Positions 7,630 through 16,992 of a DNA stretch of 64,000 bases are shown here, piece after piece (within the stretch, counting starts at the first letter, position 1; each line of letters starts with the position of its first letter). Source of the stretch: Lysinibacillus sphaericus (lineage in GTDB: Bacteria > Bacillota > Bacilli > Bacillales_A > Planococcaceae); NCBI RefSeq assembly GCF_006864135.1, contig NZ_SADV01000004.1:186001-250000 (forward strand), in the 5' to 3' direction. Position numbers and translations under genes: made by a program. The notes under the pieces were generated by a model. That model ran no database searches, was not told the origin of the DNA, and saw only the letters and a list, made by a program, of their open reading frames with translations.

Positions 7630-9066
7630 ATGACAACACAACAAAATGATTTTTCGAAATGGTACATCGAGACAATCCAAAAGGCAGACTTAATGGATTA
7701 TACACCAGTACGTGGCTGTATCGCATTCAAACCAGACGGCTATGAAATTTGGGAGTATATTCAGAAAGAAATGGACCGTCGTTTTAAAGAGACAGGTCAT
7801 CGTAATGCTTATTTCCCGATGTTAATCCCTGAATCCTTCTTCCAAAAAGAAAAAGATCATATCGAAGGTTTCTCACCTGAGCTTCCTTGGGTAACAGAAG
7901 CAGCAGGCGAGAAATTAGAAGAACGTTTAGCACTTCGTCCAACTTCTGAAACGATGATTGGACATCTCTATTCGAATTGGATCAAAAGCTACCGTGATTT
8001 GCCGGTCTTAATTAATCAATGGGCAAATGTTTTTCGTTGGGAGAAAAAAACGCTTCCGTTCATTCGGACATCTGAATTTTTGTGGCAAGAGGGCCATACA
8101 GCCCATATTGATGAAGAAGATGCACGTCAAGAAACAATGCAAATGTTAACGATCTATAAGGAAGTAGTAGAGGGTTTACTTGCCATTCCTGTCTATGATG
8201 GACAAAAAACACCTTCAGAACGTTTTGCAGGGGCAGTCGATACATTTTCTATTGAAGCAATGATGAAAAATGGGAAGGCCGTACAAGCTGGTACCTCTCA
8301 CTATTTAGGGACAAAGTTCGCTGAAGCTTTTGATATTAAATATTTAAACAAAGCTAATCAGCATGAATACGTACACACAACATCTTGGGGCACTTCCACA
8401 CGTTTAATAGGTTCAGTAATTATGGTTCATGGTGATGAGCAGGGGCTTATTTTACCGCCACGAATCGCACCAACTCAAGTTGTCTTAATTCCTGTAGGAC
8501 CATGGAAAAAGAACCCTGAAATTATAGAGAAACTAGATGACCTTTTTGCAGCCCTTAAAAAGAAGGGAATTCGAGTGCGTCTAGATGATTCGGACCAATC
8601 ACCAGGCTACAAATTTAATGAATGGGAATTAAAAGGTGTACCAATTCGAATTGAATTAGGACCACGTGATTTAGAGAACAACCAGGCATTGTTAAAAGCA
8701 CGAGATGAAGATGACAAGCAATCCATTGACCTGAATAACATTGTTGCAGCAATTGAGGCAGAGTTAACAACAATGCAAACTCGTTTATTCGATAAAGCAC
8801 GTAAATTCCGGGATGAAAACGCTCATATAAATATCGATACACTGAAGGATTTACAGCAGCATATTAACACTTCCAAAGAAAATGGATCTATTTCTGGGTG
8901 GATTCTTGCTGGATGGTGCGGAGATGATGCATGCGAGGAAAAAGTGAAAGAAGAGACAAAATATACTTCTCGTAACATTCCGTTTCATCCACCAACTACG
9001 AAATCTACTTGTATTTGTTGTGGAAATGAAGCAAAGCATACAGTTTGGTTTGCTCAGGCGTATTAA
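7630..9066 (+). CDS. proS: Prolyl-tRNA synthetase, archaeal/eukaryote-like type
   Basis: 478 residues. Class II motifs are visible: motif 2 around RWEKKTLPFIRTSEFLWQEG, plus PTSETMI and GTSHYLGTKFAEAF. It lacks the bacterial-type editing insertion (that form is about 570 residues) and ends with the zinc-binding C-domain (WCGDDACEEKV and STCICCGNEA) and the terminal Tyr (WFAQAY) typical of the archaeal/eukaryotic class. It attaches proline to tRNA-Pro. Some Bacillaceae carry this as a second proS; the bacterial copy, if present, lies outside the window. Controlled by the T-box leader upstream. ATG with GGAGGAGA. Confidence 0.95.
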   Translation: MTTQQNDFSKWYIETIQKADLMDYTPVRGCIAFKPDGYEIWEYIQKEMDRRFKETGHRNAYFPMLIPESFFQKEKDHIEGFSPELPWVTEAAGEKLEERLALRPTSETMIGHLYSNWIKSYRDLPVLINQWANVFRWEKKTLPFIRTSEFLWQEGHTAHIDEEDARQETMQMLTIYKEVVEGLLAIPVYDGQKTPSERFAGAVDTFSIEAMMKNGKAVQAGTSHYLGTKFAEAFDIKYLNKANQHEYVHTTSWGTSTRLIGSVIMVHGDEQGLILPPRIAPTQVVLIPVGPWKKNPEIIEKLDDLFAALKKKGIRVRLDDSDQSPGYKFNEWELKGVPIRIELGPRDLENNQALLKARDEDDKQSIDLNNIVAAIEAELTTMQTRLFDKARKFRDENAHINIDTLKDLQQHINTSKENGSISGWILAGWCGDDACEEKVKEETKYTSRNIPFHPPTTKSTCICCGNEAKHTVWFAQAY

Positions 9067-9267
9067 ATAGTTGTCAAATTTGCTTCCAAACACAAGTATT
9101 CAACTATTGGAAATATGTCCATATTTCTAATCCATTATCTGACATCTTTTCTAACTCTTATTGTTTCGTTCTAACTGTTTCGATTTCGTCTGAACGATAG
9201 GCTGTTTTTTTATTTCATTGATGAAGGTGGTCATATCTTCGACAAATATTATTTGCACGTGAATGGC

Positions 9268-9370
9268 TCGTCATACAACTTCTTGCTATTAGCCAAGAAC
9301 CATTGTAACTTTCACTATCCTTTCGCTACAGGAAAATTAGTTACAATTAGATGTTTCTACGACGAGTAAT
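9268..9370. repeat. Long imperfect inverted repeat
   Basis: CTCGTCATACAAC at the left pairs with GTTTCTACGACGAG at the right, and CCATTGTAACTTTC with a matching TTAGTTACAATTA segment, forming a hairpin of about 100 bases. Not coding. Possibly a decayed non-autonomous element. Confidence 0.4.
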
Positions 9371-9396
9371 CGATTGTCACTATCCTCGTCATAAAG

Positions 9397-9433
9397 GAGA
9401 TGTCTCAAAATAGCTTTTCAGACATCTCTTTTT
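9397..9433 (+). terminator. Rho-independent terminator
   Basis: GAGATGTCT and AGACATCTC arms followed by TTTTTG. It lies about 330 bases after proS and may be its distal terminator. Confidence 0.7.
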
Positions 9434-9845
9434 GTATTTTAGACTAGTTTGAATAGGAATGTTTGTTCTATAATAGATTTAACTTGAATCTAGACATTAC
9501 AGTTTCCACAAGAATTTATGAAAAATCGTTCAATTATTGAACAACTTTGAAAGCAAGTTTGAAGGCAATCCCTATTTCCGATTAACAATGGAATGTCTTA
9601 AAAATGAAAAAGTATAGCCACTAAAGCTTATAGATGGAGATATGGAGTACTTGCTACAAATTCGATTTTCGTTTTATTGATTTCAACAAGGAACGTAGAG
9701 CAGTGGTGAACAGAAAATGAAAGCTTATGCTCCTTAGTACTAGGGGCATCTAACTCCAGTAGTGCGGATAGTTGGTTTCGGTTTAGATGCTTGAGGAAAC
9801 CGTAAAACATGATAAGGTCAGTTAACAAATAAGGAGACTAATACA
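9434..9845. other. Intergenic region, no gene seen
   Basis: About 410 bases with frequent stops in all frames; only a ribosome site (AAGGAG) near the right end is clear. Confidence 0.5.
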
Positions 9846-11150
9846 ATGACAAATGATACTTTACAATTATCCCAGAAATGGCGAGAAGAGGGGTTACGTT
9901 ATGCAAGTGAAATTAATGCCTACGTGCGCAGAGGATTAGAAACTAACTGGGAGGCACCAGGAGAGGAGCCAATTGAAGATTCACGCGGACAATTAGCTTC
10001 GCAAGTTTACCAGTTTATTAAACAGGCAAATAGAACAAAGGAACAGGAAACGCTCCGTGAACAGTTTCCAGCTGCTTCTTGGCCATTTCAGGAAACGCAC
10101 AGCCAACTGATGCGAGCTGTTTATCCAATTGCATTTCTCCATGATGGTGCATTACTTGTTGCAGCGCAAAATGAAGATTTTTCACGAACTGTCTATGTGA
10201 TGGATAAACAGGAAGCAAACCGTATCGAGCACATACAAGCAGCAAGTTGTTCTGCGGATGGGCGCGACATTGCTTTGATGGATGAGCTAGGAGTTCGTAT
10301 CGTACGCGAGCCCGATCGAGAGTTGAACGGCACTTTGCTGGCTACATACAAATGGGCGACAATCATCGACCAATTGCACGAAAAATACCCCGATATTGAG
10401 ACCTTGCAGCCAGAAAGCTATCGAAGCGCAGATGTCATTCCATTCGCTGATGGCACGAAGTTGTTGGTGGTATCGCATGATGGCATTTATTTGATTGAGG
10501 AAACTGATGCCCTCTTGTTGCACCCGTCAGTGGAAAATATAAGGGAGTGGGCAGAGGAAGAGGATGACTTCACAGCAAGTTTAGCGATGCCACATGGAGC
10601 TGTTTCGCGAAGCAGCAGATGGCTGGCTTATGGAAGTCAAGACAGCGATCATATGTTGTTAGATATGGAAAAGTATGTTATGCATTCGTTTGAACCGATG
10701 TCGAGTTATCCGCATTACAGCTTGTTCAGTGCCGATAATGAGCATGTTTGGTTCAATGCATGTCATTTTTATAATGGATGTACACTTGGTATTTCACTCC
10801 ATGATCTTAAACCGGACAATAATGAAGAGCCCCTTTCAATAGATGAAAGTATGCGTGTATATGCCGGTGTTGCAGTGCAAGGGGGCAACATTTTGGGTGA
10901 CGCATATGGTTATTTACGAATGATTGATTTGGAGGGGAATGAACTTTGGCGTTACTTCGTATCTGGGACAATCAGTGGCATGGCATTAAACTCTGATGAG
11001 ACAATATTGCTTGTCGGTACATACAATGGAATGCTACATATACTTGATTTAACAAGTACAGAGCCAAGTCCGTTTGAGATTAGCACAAGTTCAATACGTG
11101 AATCGAACCGCTGGATCATCTGGGATACTCAGCAACCACTGTACTGGTAG
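9846..11150 (+). CDS. Beta-propeller-like protein, unknown function
   Basis: 434 residues, no signal peptide or membrane segment, so probably cytoplasmic. After an alpha-helical N-terminus (residues 1-85) the sequence is a series of beta-rich repeats: YPIAFLHDGALLVAAQNEDF, then a VIPFADGTKLLVVSHDGIYL blade, and near the end SGMALNSDETILLVGTYNGM followed by LHILDL, which resembles WD40/PQQ propeller blades. Such proteins usually serve as scaffolds. AAGGAGA precedes the ATG. A WGR-domain remnant lies 46 bases downstream; WGR and propeller domains are sometimes joined, so this may be part of a broken larger unit. Function not assigned. Confidence 0.6.
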   Translation: MTNDTLQLSQKWREEGLRYASEINAYVRRGLETNWEAPGEEPIEDSRGQLASQVYQFIKQANRTKEQETLREQFPAASWPFQETHSQLMRAVYPIAFLHDGALLVAAQNEDFSRTVYVMDKQEANRIEHIQAASCSADGRDIALMDELGVRIVREPDRELNGTLLATYKWATIIDQLHEKYPDIETLQPESYRSADVIPFADGTKLLVVSHDGIYLIEETDALLLHPSVENIREWAEEEDDFTASLAMPHGAVSRSSRWLAYGSQDSDHMLLDMEKYVMHSFEPMSSYPHYSLFSADNEHVWFNACHFYNGCTLGISLHDLKPDNNEEPLSIDESMRVYAGVAVQGGNILGDAYGYLRMIDLEGNELWRYFVSGTISGMALNSDETILLVGTYNGMLHILDLTSTEPSPFEISTSSIRESNRWIIWDTQQPLYW

Positions 11151-11196
11151 TTTTTATAGGCAGATTCTTTAAGGTTTATTTTATCAACATGAATGT

Positions 11197-11298
11197 ATGA
11201 AAAAAGCTTTTACATATCAAGACGAAAAATCAAATAAAATTTGGACAATTGATTATTCTTCTTGTATCACTTTTCCGGAAATGCAACAGGCATACTAA
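11197..11298 (+). pseudogene. Truncated WGR-domain gene remnant
   Basis: A 33-codon frame starts MKKAFTYQDEKSNKIWTIDY, which matches the first strand of WGR domains (KxFxYQDEKSNKxWxI), then diverges and stops before the WGR motif itself. Confidence 0.5.
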
Positions 11299-11350
11299 AG
11301 TGACAAGGCGAAAATAATACTAAATGGAATAAAGGCTATAATAAAGGAAT

Positions 11351-11406
11351 AGAAGTATCTACTTTCATGTCCGTAAACGCGGACGTCAAAGTGGGTACTT
11401 CTTTTT
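11351..11406 (+). terminator. Strong hairpin terminator
   Basis: Long stem: GAAGTA, ACTTT and GTCCG on the left pair with CGGAC, AAAGT and TACTTC on the right around TAAA, followed by TTTTT. Confidence 0.75.
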
Positions 11407-11604
11407 CAAGTAGAGGTAGTTTAAATAGGGACAAAAGAATTACTAATATGTCCAGGCCTATTTTTAAGATTTGAATTTAATACATCAAATTTTTTAAAAA
11501 AGCATCCTGAAATACAAGTACACGGTGGAGGAGAAGCTCAGCAAATTATATATTAGTATTATTGATTAGAGAATAAAACGAATGGAAGTATCCCAAAATA
11601 AAAA

Positions 11605-11655
11605 TTGACTGGACACTAAATGGTGTCGTATAATTAAGACACCATTTAGTGTCCA
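11605..11655 (+). promoter_or_regulatory. Promoter with double dyad operator for the ArsR-type gene
   Basis: TTGACT (11605-11610), 18-base spacer, TATAAT (11629-11634). An 18-base perfect inverted repeat (11610-11627 and 11638-11655) flanks the -10. Each arm is itself a dyad, GACAC-N6-GTGTC, so two operator copies exist: one fills the spacer and one covers the transcription start. This predicts tight autorepression. Confidence 0.85.
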
Positions 11656-11676
11656 ATTTAAAAGGGAGAGGAGATT

Positions 11677-12003
11677 TTGAGCGAGAAAAATCAAGACCGT
11701 GATGTTTATGCTGCTATTGCTGACCCAACAAGACGTCAATTAATACGCTTGCTGGCGGATGCGGAAGAATTACCTCTTCACGAATTAACGTCTCATTTTC
11801 AAATGGGGCGTACAGCAGTTTCTAAGCATTTGGCGATCCTTAAAGATGCTGATCTCGTAATTGCTCGTAGGGTTGGTAGGGAAACGAGATATCGATTGAA
11901 TGCCAAACCATTGCAAGAAATTCAAGATTGGGTATCATATTACGAAGGATTCTGGAAAGAAAGAATGGCTAGATTAAATCTTTTATTGGAGGAAGAAAAA
12001 TGA
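11677..12003 (+). CDS. ArsR-family winged-helix repressor
   Basis: 108 residues. The TTG start at 11677 is set by GGGAGAGGAG directly upstream. The ArsR fold is clear: IADPTRRQLIRLLADAEELP, then the recognition region MGRTAVSKHLAILKDADLVI and the wing RRVGRETRYRLN. The ELTSHF segment lacks the ELCVC-type metal site, so it belongs to the non-metal ArsR group often paired with SRPBCC proteins. Its stop overlaps the next start (ATGA at 12000), so the two are translationally coupled. Probably autoregulated through the double operator upstream. Confidence 0.9.
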   Translation: MSEKNQDRDVYAAIADPTRRQLIRLLADAEELPLHELTSHFQMGRTAVSKHLAILKDADLVIARRVGRETRYRLNAKPLQEIQDWVSYYEGFWKERMARLNLLLEEEK

Positions 12004-12416
12004 AAGCAGATGTATCTTTAGATTATCAATTTACAAGTTCAATCGAGAAAGTTTGGAACGCATTAACGGATTCAGACACTCTTGAAAAATGGATCTGGAA
12101 AAATGACTTTAAACCAATCGTAGGGCATAAATTTCAATTCCGAGCTGAGCCAAATGAATGGTGGGATGGAATTGTCAATTGTGAGGTGCTCAAAGTAGAA
12201 GAACCTCATACATTATCTTATACTTGGGCAAGTGCCGGAGAAACAACTACTGTGACATGGACGTTGACAGAAGGTACAGATGGCACTACACATTTACATC
12301 TTGATCAAAGCGGATTCAGTGAAGCAACAAAAGCTCGTCAAGGAGCAATCGAAGGAGCTAAATACGCTTGGGTTAACAATGGTAATCAGCTCGAAAAAGT
12401 GTTAGCAGAACTGTAA
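12000..12416 (+). CDS. SRPBCC (AHSA1-like) ligand-binding protein
   Basis: 138 residues, overlapping the ArsR gene by four bases. START/AHSA1 pattern: an opening strand (VSLDYQFTSSIEKVWNALTD), EKWIWKNDF, the GIVNCEVLKVEEPHTLSYTW strand, a threonine-rich VTWTLTEG strand and a C-terminal helix ending in GNQLEKVLAEL. These proteins bind hydrophobic ligands. With an ArsR partner they are often annotated as activator of Hsp90 ATPase-like, though no Hsp90 role is implied. Ligand unknown. Confidence 0.88.
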   Translation: MKADVSLDYQFTSSIEKVWNALTDSDTLEKWIWKNDFKPIVGHKFQFRAEPNEWWDGIVNCEVLKVEEPHTLSYTWASAGETTTVTWTLTEGTDGTTHLHLDQSGFSEATKARQGAIEGAKYAWVNNGNQLEKVLAEL

Positions 12417-12430
12417 ACTATTTCTCCATT

Positions 12431-12467
12431 ATGATACCTGCTTTTCTAAATCAAAAGCAGGTATCAT
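12431..12467. terminator. Perfect hairpin after the ArsR/SRPBCC operon
   Basis: Fifteen-base complementary arms (ATGATACCTGCTTTT and complement) 14 bases after the stop. It lacks a T run; a second hairpin with a T run follows at 12505. Confidence 0.6.
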
Positions 12468-12504
12468 ATAAGAAATGAATAAAATAAACTGTTCTTCAAC
12501 AATC

Positions 12505-12539
12505 GGACGCTTTCGGAACATAGAAAGCGTCATTTTTTT
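12505..12539 (+). terminator. Rho-independent terminator
   Basis: GACGCTTTC / GAAAGCGTC arms followed by ATTTTTTT. Confidence 0.8.
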
Positions 12540-12618
12540 AACTTCTTTCAGCCTTTGCTGAAAGAAGTTAAAGCCTCCGGACGCAATTATGCCGAGGCAT
12601 AATTGATTGGATGTCATA
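12538..12618. repeat. Dispersed palindromic repeat, copy 1 (short form)
   Basis: Perfect 15-base palindrome arms (TTAACTTCTTTCAGC, loop CTTT), then AGCCTCCGG, then GGACGCAATTATGCCGAGG with its arm completing CAATTATGCC/GGCATAATTG. The same blocks recur at 42880 and 49461. Confidence 0.75.
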
Positions 12619-12684
12619 AACATAACAAATGCAGTTGAAGTTGTGCTAACATGACAATACTAAATGGAATGGAGAGAATATCCG

Positions 12685-15600
12685 ATGAAAATAAATCAAT
12701 TAATTGCTAACAATATAAACCGCTTAGATGTCAACTTGTCGGAAGATCAATCTTTAGGAATTGCTGGATTGTCGGGCTCTGGTAAAACTACATTTTGCCA
12801 AACAATTGGTGAAGAATCTAAGAAGCGTCTTGTTTCTTTATTGCCAAAGGCAGAATATCAGTATTTGTTTCCTACTATTATGGAAACGAATTTCAGTGCC
12901 ATCAAGATGGAAGAAATGCCTTTAGTCCTTTTTCTCGGGAAATCATCCATTTCTGCCAATCCACGTTCGACAGTTGGTACTCATACAGGTGTTTTTAAAG
13001 AGATACGTGAAAAGTTGGCAGATAAGTTTGATCTTTCTCCTGAAGTTTTTTCCTTTAATAATGCACTGGGTTGGTGTCCTGCTTGTAAAGGGCGTGGTAC
13101 GACTAAAAATGTCGAATGTAAAAAGTGTAAGGGCAAGCGCTATAATCCGGAAGTTGAGCAATATAAGTTTGAATTATGGAATCAACCACATAGTATTTCC
13201 GATATAAACAATTTAAGTATAGAAGCGATTTATTCCCTTTCAGAGGAATTGGCGATTAGCGAAGAAAGACAACGTATTCTTACAAATATTATCCATATGA
13301 ATATTGGCTACTTAACGTTAAATCGAATTATGGGTACCTTGTCTGGTGGAGAATTAACTCGACTGTACTTGGCAGAATTTATGGCAGCTAGTGAAAGTAC
13401 GGTCATTATTATAGATGAAATTTCTGTTGGTCTTGATCATCAAACGCTGTTGAAAATTTTAGAGCAAATTAAACAATTGGGCTATAAAAACCAAATTTGG
13501 CTTATTGATCATTCTGACACAGTGCTCGATACAGCGGATGAGCAGCTGTTCTTTGGACCTGGCAGTGGGAAATACGGCGGTAAAATTGTCGAAGTATCAC
13601 CACGTCCAGAACCAGTCTATTGGGAACGAAATCAGGCAATGCCTACAGACTATTATCAATTTCATGATCTTTACTGTCGTAATATTGAAATGGCTAACAT
13701 TCAGATTCCAAAAAATAGACTCGTAACAGTTACAGGTGAATCTGGCTGTGGGAAATCAACCCTTGTCAATGAGTGCATCTCTAAGGACTTCCTAAAACGA
13801 TATCCAAAAGATAAACTAGTCATGGTAGGACAAGACCGCAACCAATCAATTACTAGCCGATCAACGGTTGCAACGTTTCTTGATATTAAAAAGAAAATGA
13901 CGAAATACAGTGATGACATTGACGATATTTTCCAACGTTCCATTGAAGACATTATCGAGGAGCTTCCACATGAAGACATCGCTCATAAACGTTTAAGTTT
14001 ACTAATCAAACTTGGGCTCGGTTACTTGACGTTGGAAAGAAAAACACAATCTTTATCGACAGGGGAATTCCAATGTGTTCATTTAGTGTCTGAGCTATTT
14101 TCGAACGCAAGAAATCCCCATACGCTTTTTATTTTTGACGAGCCTTCAAAAGGCTTATCACAAAATATTTTAAACCAATTTATTGATAGTGTTAGGGACA
14201 TTCTCAAAGACGAATCCGTTTCTATCATGATGATTGAACATAATGCTTATATGATTGAGAGCTCTGATTTTATCGTTGATTTTGGAAAAAGACAGCAGGA
14301 GCCAGTTCAACACCTTGATGTTGTCGGCCATGATGATTATTTTAGTCAACTTAACAGTACAGATAGTGATGTTTCATTGCATATCTCTTCAACACTTGCT
14401 TCAAAAAGTGGCATCCATTACTTAGAAGACAATCATATTAGCTATTTTAAAAATGCCGAAAACATTTATAAAGGCGGTATTTTAAAAAGCTTGTCATCAA
14501 TGGCCCGTTTAATTTATGGTGAGTATGAATCAGCAACAATCGCACCAGTCGTCGCCATCGATCTAGAAAGACACTTATATAGTCAGTATAGTTTTTTATA
14601 TGAAATCGGTGGATTAATTAACCATATCGTGGCTGCACATCCGACGAATAAAGATACGAGAAGCTTCGATTTCTTTAGTCAAGAAAACCATTGTCCTAGC
14701 TGTTCTGGACGCCTGCAAATAGAAAAATTTGATTTCAATATCGTCATGCAAGACAAAACAGTGTCGTTCTGGGATGGCTTATTACATCCAGACGTGATGG
14801 AAGTATTAAAATATTATCAATATCCGAAATTACAATTCCTTTTTGATGAGCTCAAGAATGAACTGGGTCAAGATATTAGTAAAAGCTACAATGAAATGAC
14901 AGAGGAAGAAAGACATACATTCCTCTATGGTTATTGGGAAAAATCATTTTATGATAAAGCTAGTAAGTCCTCAAAAAAATGGGAAGGTTTTAATTTTATC
15001 CTTGGACGTTATATCGTTATTTCGAAATCAATCATTAAAGAGCAAATGAAAGAATCAAAAGAAATGATTGCCTGTCCAATTTGTCAAGGAGCGGTGCTAA
15101 ACCATAAGAAAAAACTAACGTTTGGCGACACTGATATTCGCGAGATAATACATCAACCTATCGAACAGGTCATAAAAACAGTAGGGAACTTACCAGAGCT
15201 TGAAAAACTAAAAGCAATTGTAGGCGGCGATATGACTCTTACGGAAGATGTCTCCTTACTTCCTAGAGAAATACAAGTATCGTTAAAAATGCTTGAATTA
15301 GATCTAGCAAGCTTTGCTGGTTATGAAATAGTACTAAATAATGTTTTACCGTTTTGTGGCAAAATTAAAGACAATATCGATGCAATCAGCAGCAAAAATT
15401 TAATAACAATTTGTGATTTTGCCAACATTGACGAAACGAGAGAAACCATCATTGATAAGTATTTCACAAATGGAAAATACAAAAAACTAACGTACGTCTA
15501 TGAAGCATTTGGCTACAAAAAAATTGTGACACAAATGAATAAAATTAAAGCAAGTCATAAATGTCCATTCTGTAATGGGAAGAAAGTCATTTCAGAAGAT

Positions 15601-15855
15601 AATCTCCATGATGGCGTCTATAAATTATCCGTACCATGTGTTAGTTGCTCTGCAAGTGGTATCAATGATGAAGGACGTAAGGAAATTGTCGATGGTGTAG
15701 ACGTGCAAACATGGTTAACTGGCAAAGTAAGTGACGTTGTGGAAGAAAGCTTACGAACAGAGGCTGTTGCAGATATTCCAATTTTTAACCGTATTCGCGA
15801 GTTGAATAAACGAGATATGATGGCAATTTACCAATGCCTAGAGCAAAACAATTAG
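12685..15855 (+). CDS. UvrA-like ATPase with rearranged domain order
   Basis: 1056 residues from ATG 12685 (GGAGAG nine bases upstream). The first 540 residues hold two UvrA-type ABC modules: Walker A GLSGSGKTT (about 30), a Cys4 zinc motif (WCPACKGRG...CKKCKGKRY, about 130-155), signature LSGGELTR (about 218), Walker B IIIDEIS (about 242); then GESGCGKST (about 352), LSTGEF (about 456) and FIFDEPSKGL (about 485). Walker A1 to signature is only about 190 residues, so the UvrB-binding and insertion domains are missing there. The last 500 residues carry more Cys pairs (CPSCSG, CPICQG, CPFCNG...CVSCSA) and a stretch resembling UvrA's own insertion region. Probably not a repair UvrA; a UvrA-like drug-tolerance or DNA-remodelling role is possible. 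Confidence 0.85.
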   Translation: MKINQLIANNINRLDVNLSEDQSLGIAGLSGSGKTTFCQTIGEESKKRLVSLLPKAEYQYLFPTIMETNFSAIKMEEMPLVLFLGKSSISANPRSTVGTHTGVFKEIREKLADKFDLSPEVFSFNNALGWCPACKGRGTTKNVECKKCKGKRYNPEVEQYKFELWNQPHSISDINNLSIEAIYSLSEELAISEERQRILTNIIHMNIGYLTLNRIMGTLSGGELTRLYLAEFMAASESTVIIIDEISVGLDHQTLLKILEQIKQLGYKNQIWLIDHSDTVLDTADEQLFFGPGSGKYGGKIVEVSPRPEPVYWERNQAMPTDYYQFHDLYCRNIEMANIQIPKNRLVTVTGESGCGKSTLVNECISKDFLKRYPKDKLVMVGQDRNQSITSRSTVATFLDIKKKMTKYSDDIDDIFQRSIEDIIEELPHEDIAHKRLSLLIKLGLGYLTLERKTQSLSTGEFQCVHLVSELFSNARNPHTLFIFDEPSKGLSQNILNQFIDSVRDILKDESVSIMMIEHNAYMIESSDFIVDFGKRQQEPVQHLDVVGHDDYFSQLNSTDSDVSLHISSTLASKSGIHYLEDNHISYFKNAENIYKGGILKSLSSMARLIYGEYESATIAPVVAIDLERHLYSQYSFLYEIGGLINHIVAAHPTNKDTRSFDFFSQENHCPSCSGRLQIEKFDFNIVMQDKTVSFWDGLLHPDVMEVLKYYQYPKLQFLFDELKNELGQDISKSYNEMTEEERHTFLYGYWEKSFYDKASKSSKKWEGFNFILGRYIVISKSIIKEQMKESKEMIACPICQGAVLNHKKKLTFGDTDIREIIHQPIEQVIKTVGNLPELEKLKAIVGGDMTLTEDVSLLPREIQVSLKMLELDLASFAGYEIVLNNVLPFCGKIKDNIDAISSKNLITICDFANIDETRETIIDKYFTNGKYKKLTYVYEAFGYKKIVTQMNKIKASHKCPFCNGKKVISEDNLHDGVYKLSVPCVSCSASGINDEGRKEIVDGVDVQTWLTGKVSDVVEESLRTEAVADIPIFNRIRELNKRDMMAIYQCLEQNN

Positions 15856-15879
15856 ATTAACGAAAGTTACTTCAGATAG

Positions 15880-15915
15880 ACTCATTTGCAATAATAAAAT
15901 TGCAAATGAGTTTTT
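15880..15915 (+). terminator. Rho-independent terminator
   Basis: ACTCATTTGCAAT and its exact complement around AATAAA, then TTTTT. Confidence 0.85.
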
Positions 15916-15974
15916 ATGATATTCTGAAGATGAGCTTCTAAAAAGTCATTAGAAATTAAAGGGGAAAGATATGT

Positions 15975-16664
15975 ATGACCGAATTAAAGGATTGGAAAAA
16001 TAATGCTCGAGGGCAGGAATTCATCGCCTCTTTTAGCGGTGGAAAGGATAGTGTCTTAGCTTTATATAAAGCAATGAAGGTTGGAGAAGCGCTTGGATTA
16101 ATCGTCATGTTGGAGGAAGAAGGAGAACGATCCAGATCCCACGGAATGCCTCCGGAACTCATACGTGCTCAAGCGAAATCTATAGGTTTACCTGTTTTTA
16201 CTGCAGCAGCCAGCTGGACAGAATACGAAAAAGTATTTATGCGCCTTTTAGAAAAAGCTAAAAATCAAGGGGCAGAAGTGTTAGTAACAGGAGACTTAGA
16301 TATGCCTGAACATGGCTGCTGGCATGACAAGGTTACGAAAAATGCTGGGTTAAAGCTAGGCATGCCTTTATGGGAGATGGATCATCGTGATGCTGTTGAA
16401 GAGTTCATAAACCTAGGATTTGTTACAATTATTGTAACTGTTAATTTATCTTTGGGTATGCACGAGGAAGATTTAGGGCGGACGTTAACCTATGAATACA
16501 TAAAGGAGCTTGAAGCTCGGGGTATTGACCCTTGCGGAGAAGGTGGAGAGTTCCATACTACAGTATTAGATGGGCCAATTTTCAAACACCCCATTCCAGT
16601 TCGTAAATGTGCTGTTATTAAAAACGGTGAATATGCGTTTTTACCTTTAGAACTAGATCAATAA
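15975..16664 (+). CDS. Dph6-like PP-loop ATP pyrophosphatase
   Basis: 229 residues. The PP-loop ATP-binding motif SFSGGKDSVLALYKA lies at residues 16-30. Other family marks are SHGMPPELIRAQAKSIGLPV, GDLDMPEHGCWHDKV and the C-terminal CGEGGEFHTTVLDGP, which is characteristic of diphthine-ammonia ligase homologues. Bacteria have no diphthamide, so the bacterial members must amidate or adenylate another substrate, not known here. ATG preceded by GGGGAAAG. It lies between two terminators as a single gene. Confidence 0.85.
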   Translation: MTELKDWKNNARGQEFIASFSGGKDSVLALYKAMKVGEALGLIVMLEEEGERSRSHGMPPELIRAQAKSIGLPVFTAAASWTEYEKVFMRLLEKAKNQGAEVLVTGDLDMPEHGCWHDKVTKNAGLKLGMPLWEMDHRDAVEEFINLGFVTIIVTVNLSLGMHEEDLGRTLTYEYIKELEARGIDPCGEGGEFHTTVLDGPIFKHPIPVRKCAVIKNGEYAFLPLELDQ

Positions 16665-16992
16665 CTAAATTTTATAGATAAGTGAACAAGAGTATAGTTG
16701 TAAATAGCGTAATAAATATTTCTCTTTAAATACGGTGAATAACATGGGGTATCATCTATCTATTTGAGGGATCGTTTTATTTTTGGACTAACTATATGTA
16801 GATTAGTTTGTCGGTATCCTACGTGTTATGGACATATTTACATATATGAAGTAGTATGCGATTTCTCCAGCACTTGTGCACGTTATTAATTGAATAAAAC
16901 ACGTATATAAAGTGTTTTTTACTATCTCCAAAGCGACACTTAGTGCCTCTCCAGATGCGACTGAATAATATACTTTTCTTTATAAAATATAT
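16665..16992. other. Intergenic region, no gene seen
   Basis: AT-rich with no frame, ribosome site or clear hairpin supporting a gene. Confidence 0.5.

Noticed and set aside
12664..12684. Earlier start for the UvrA-like protein
   Set aside because: The ATG at 12664 overlaps the ribosome site that serves ATG 12685, where the UvrA-like sequence begins.
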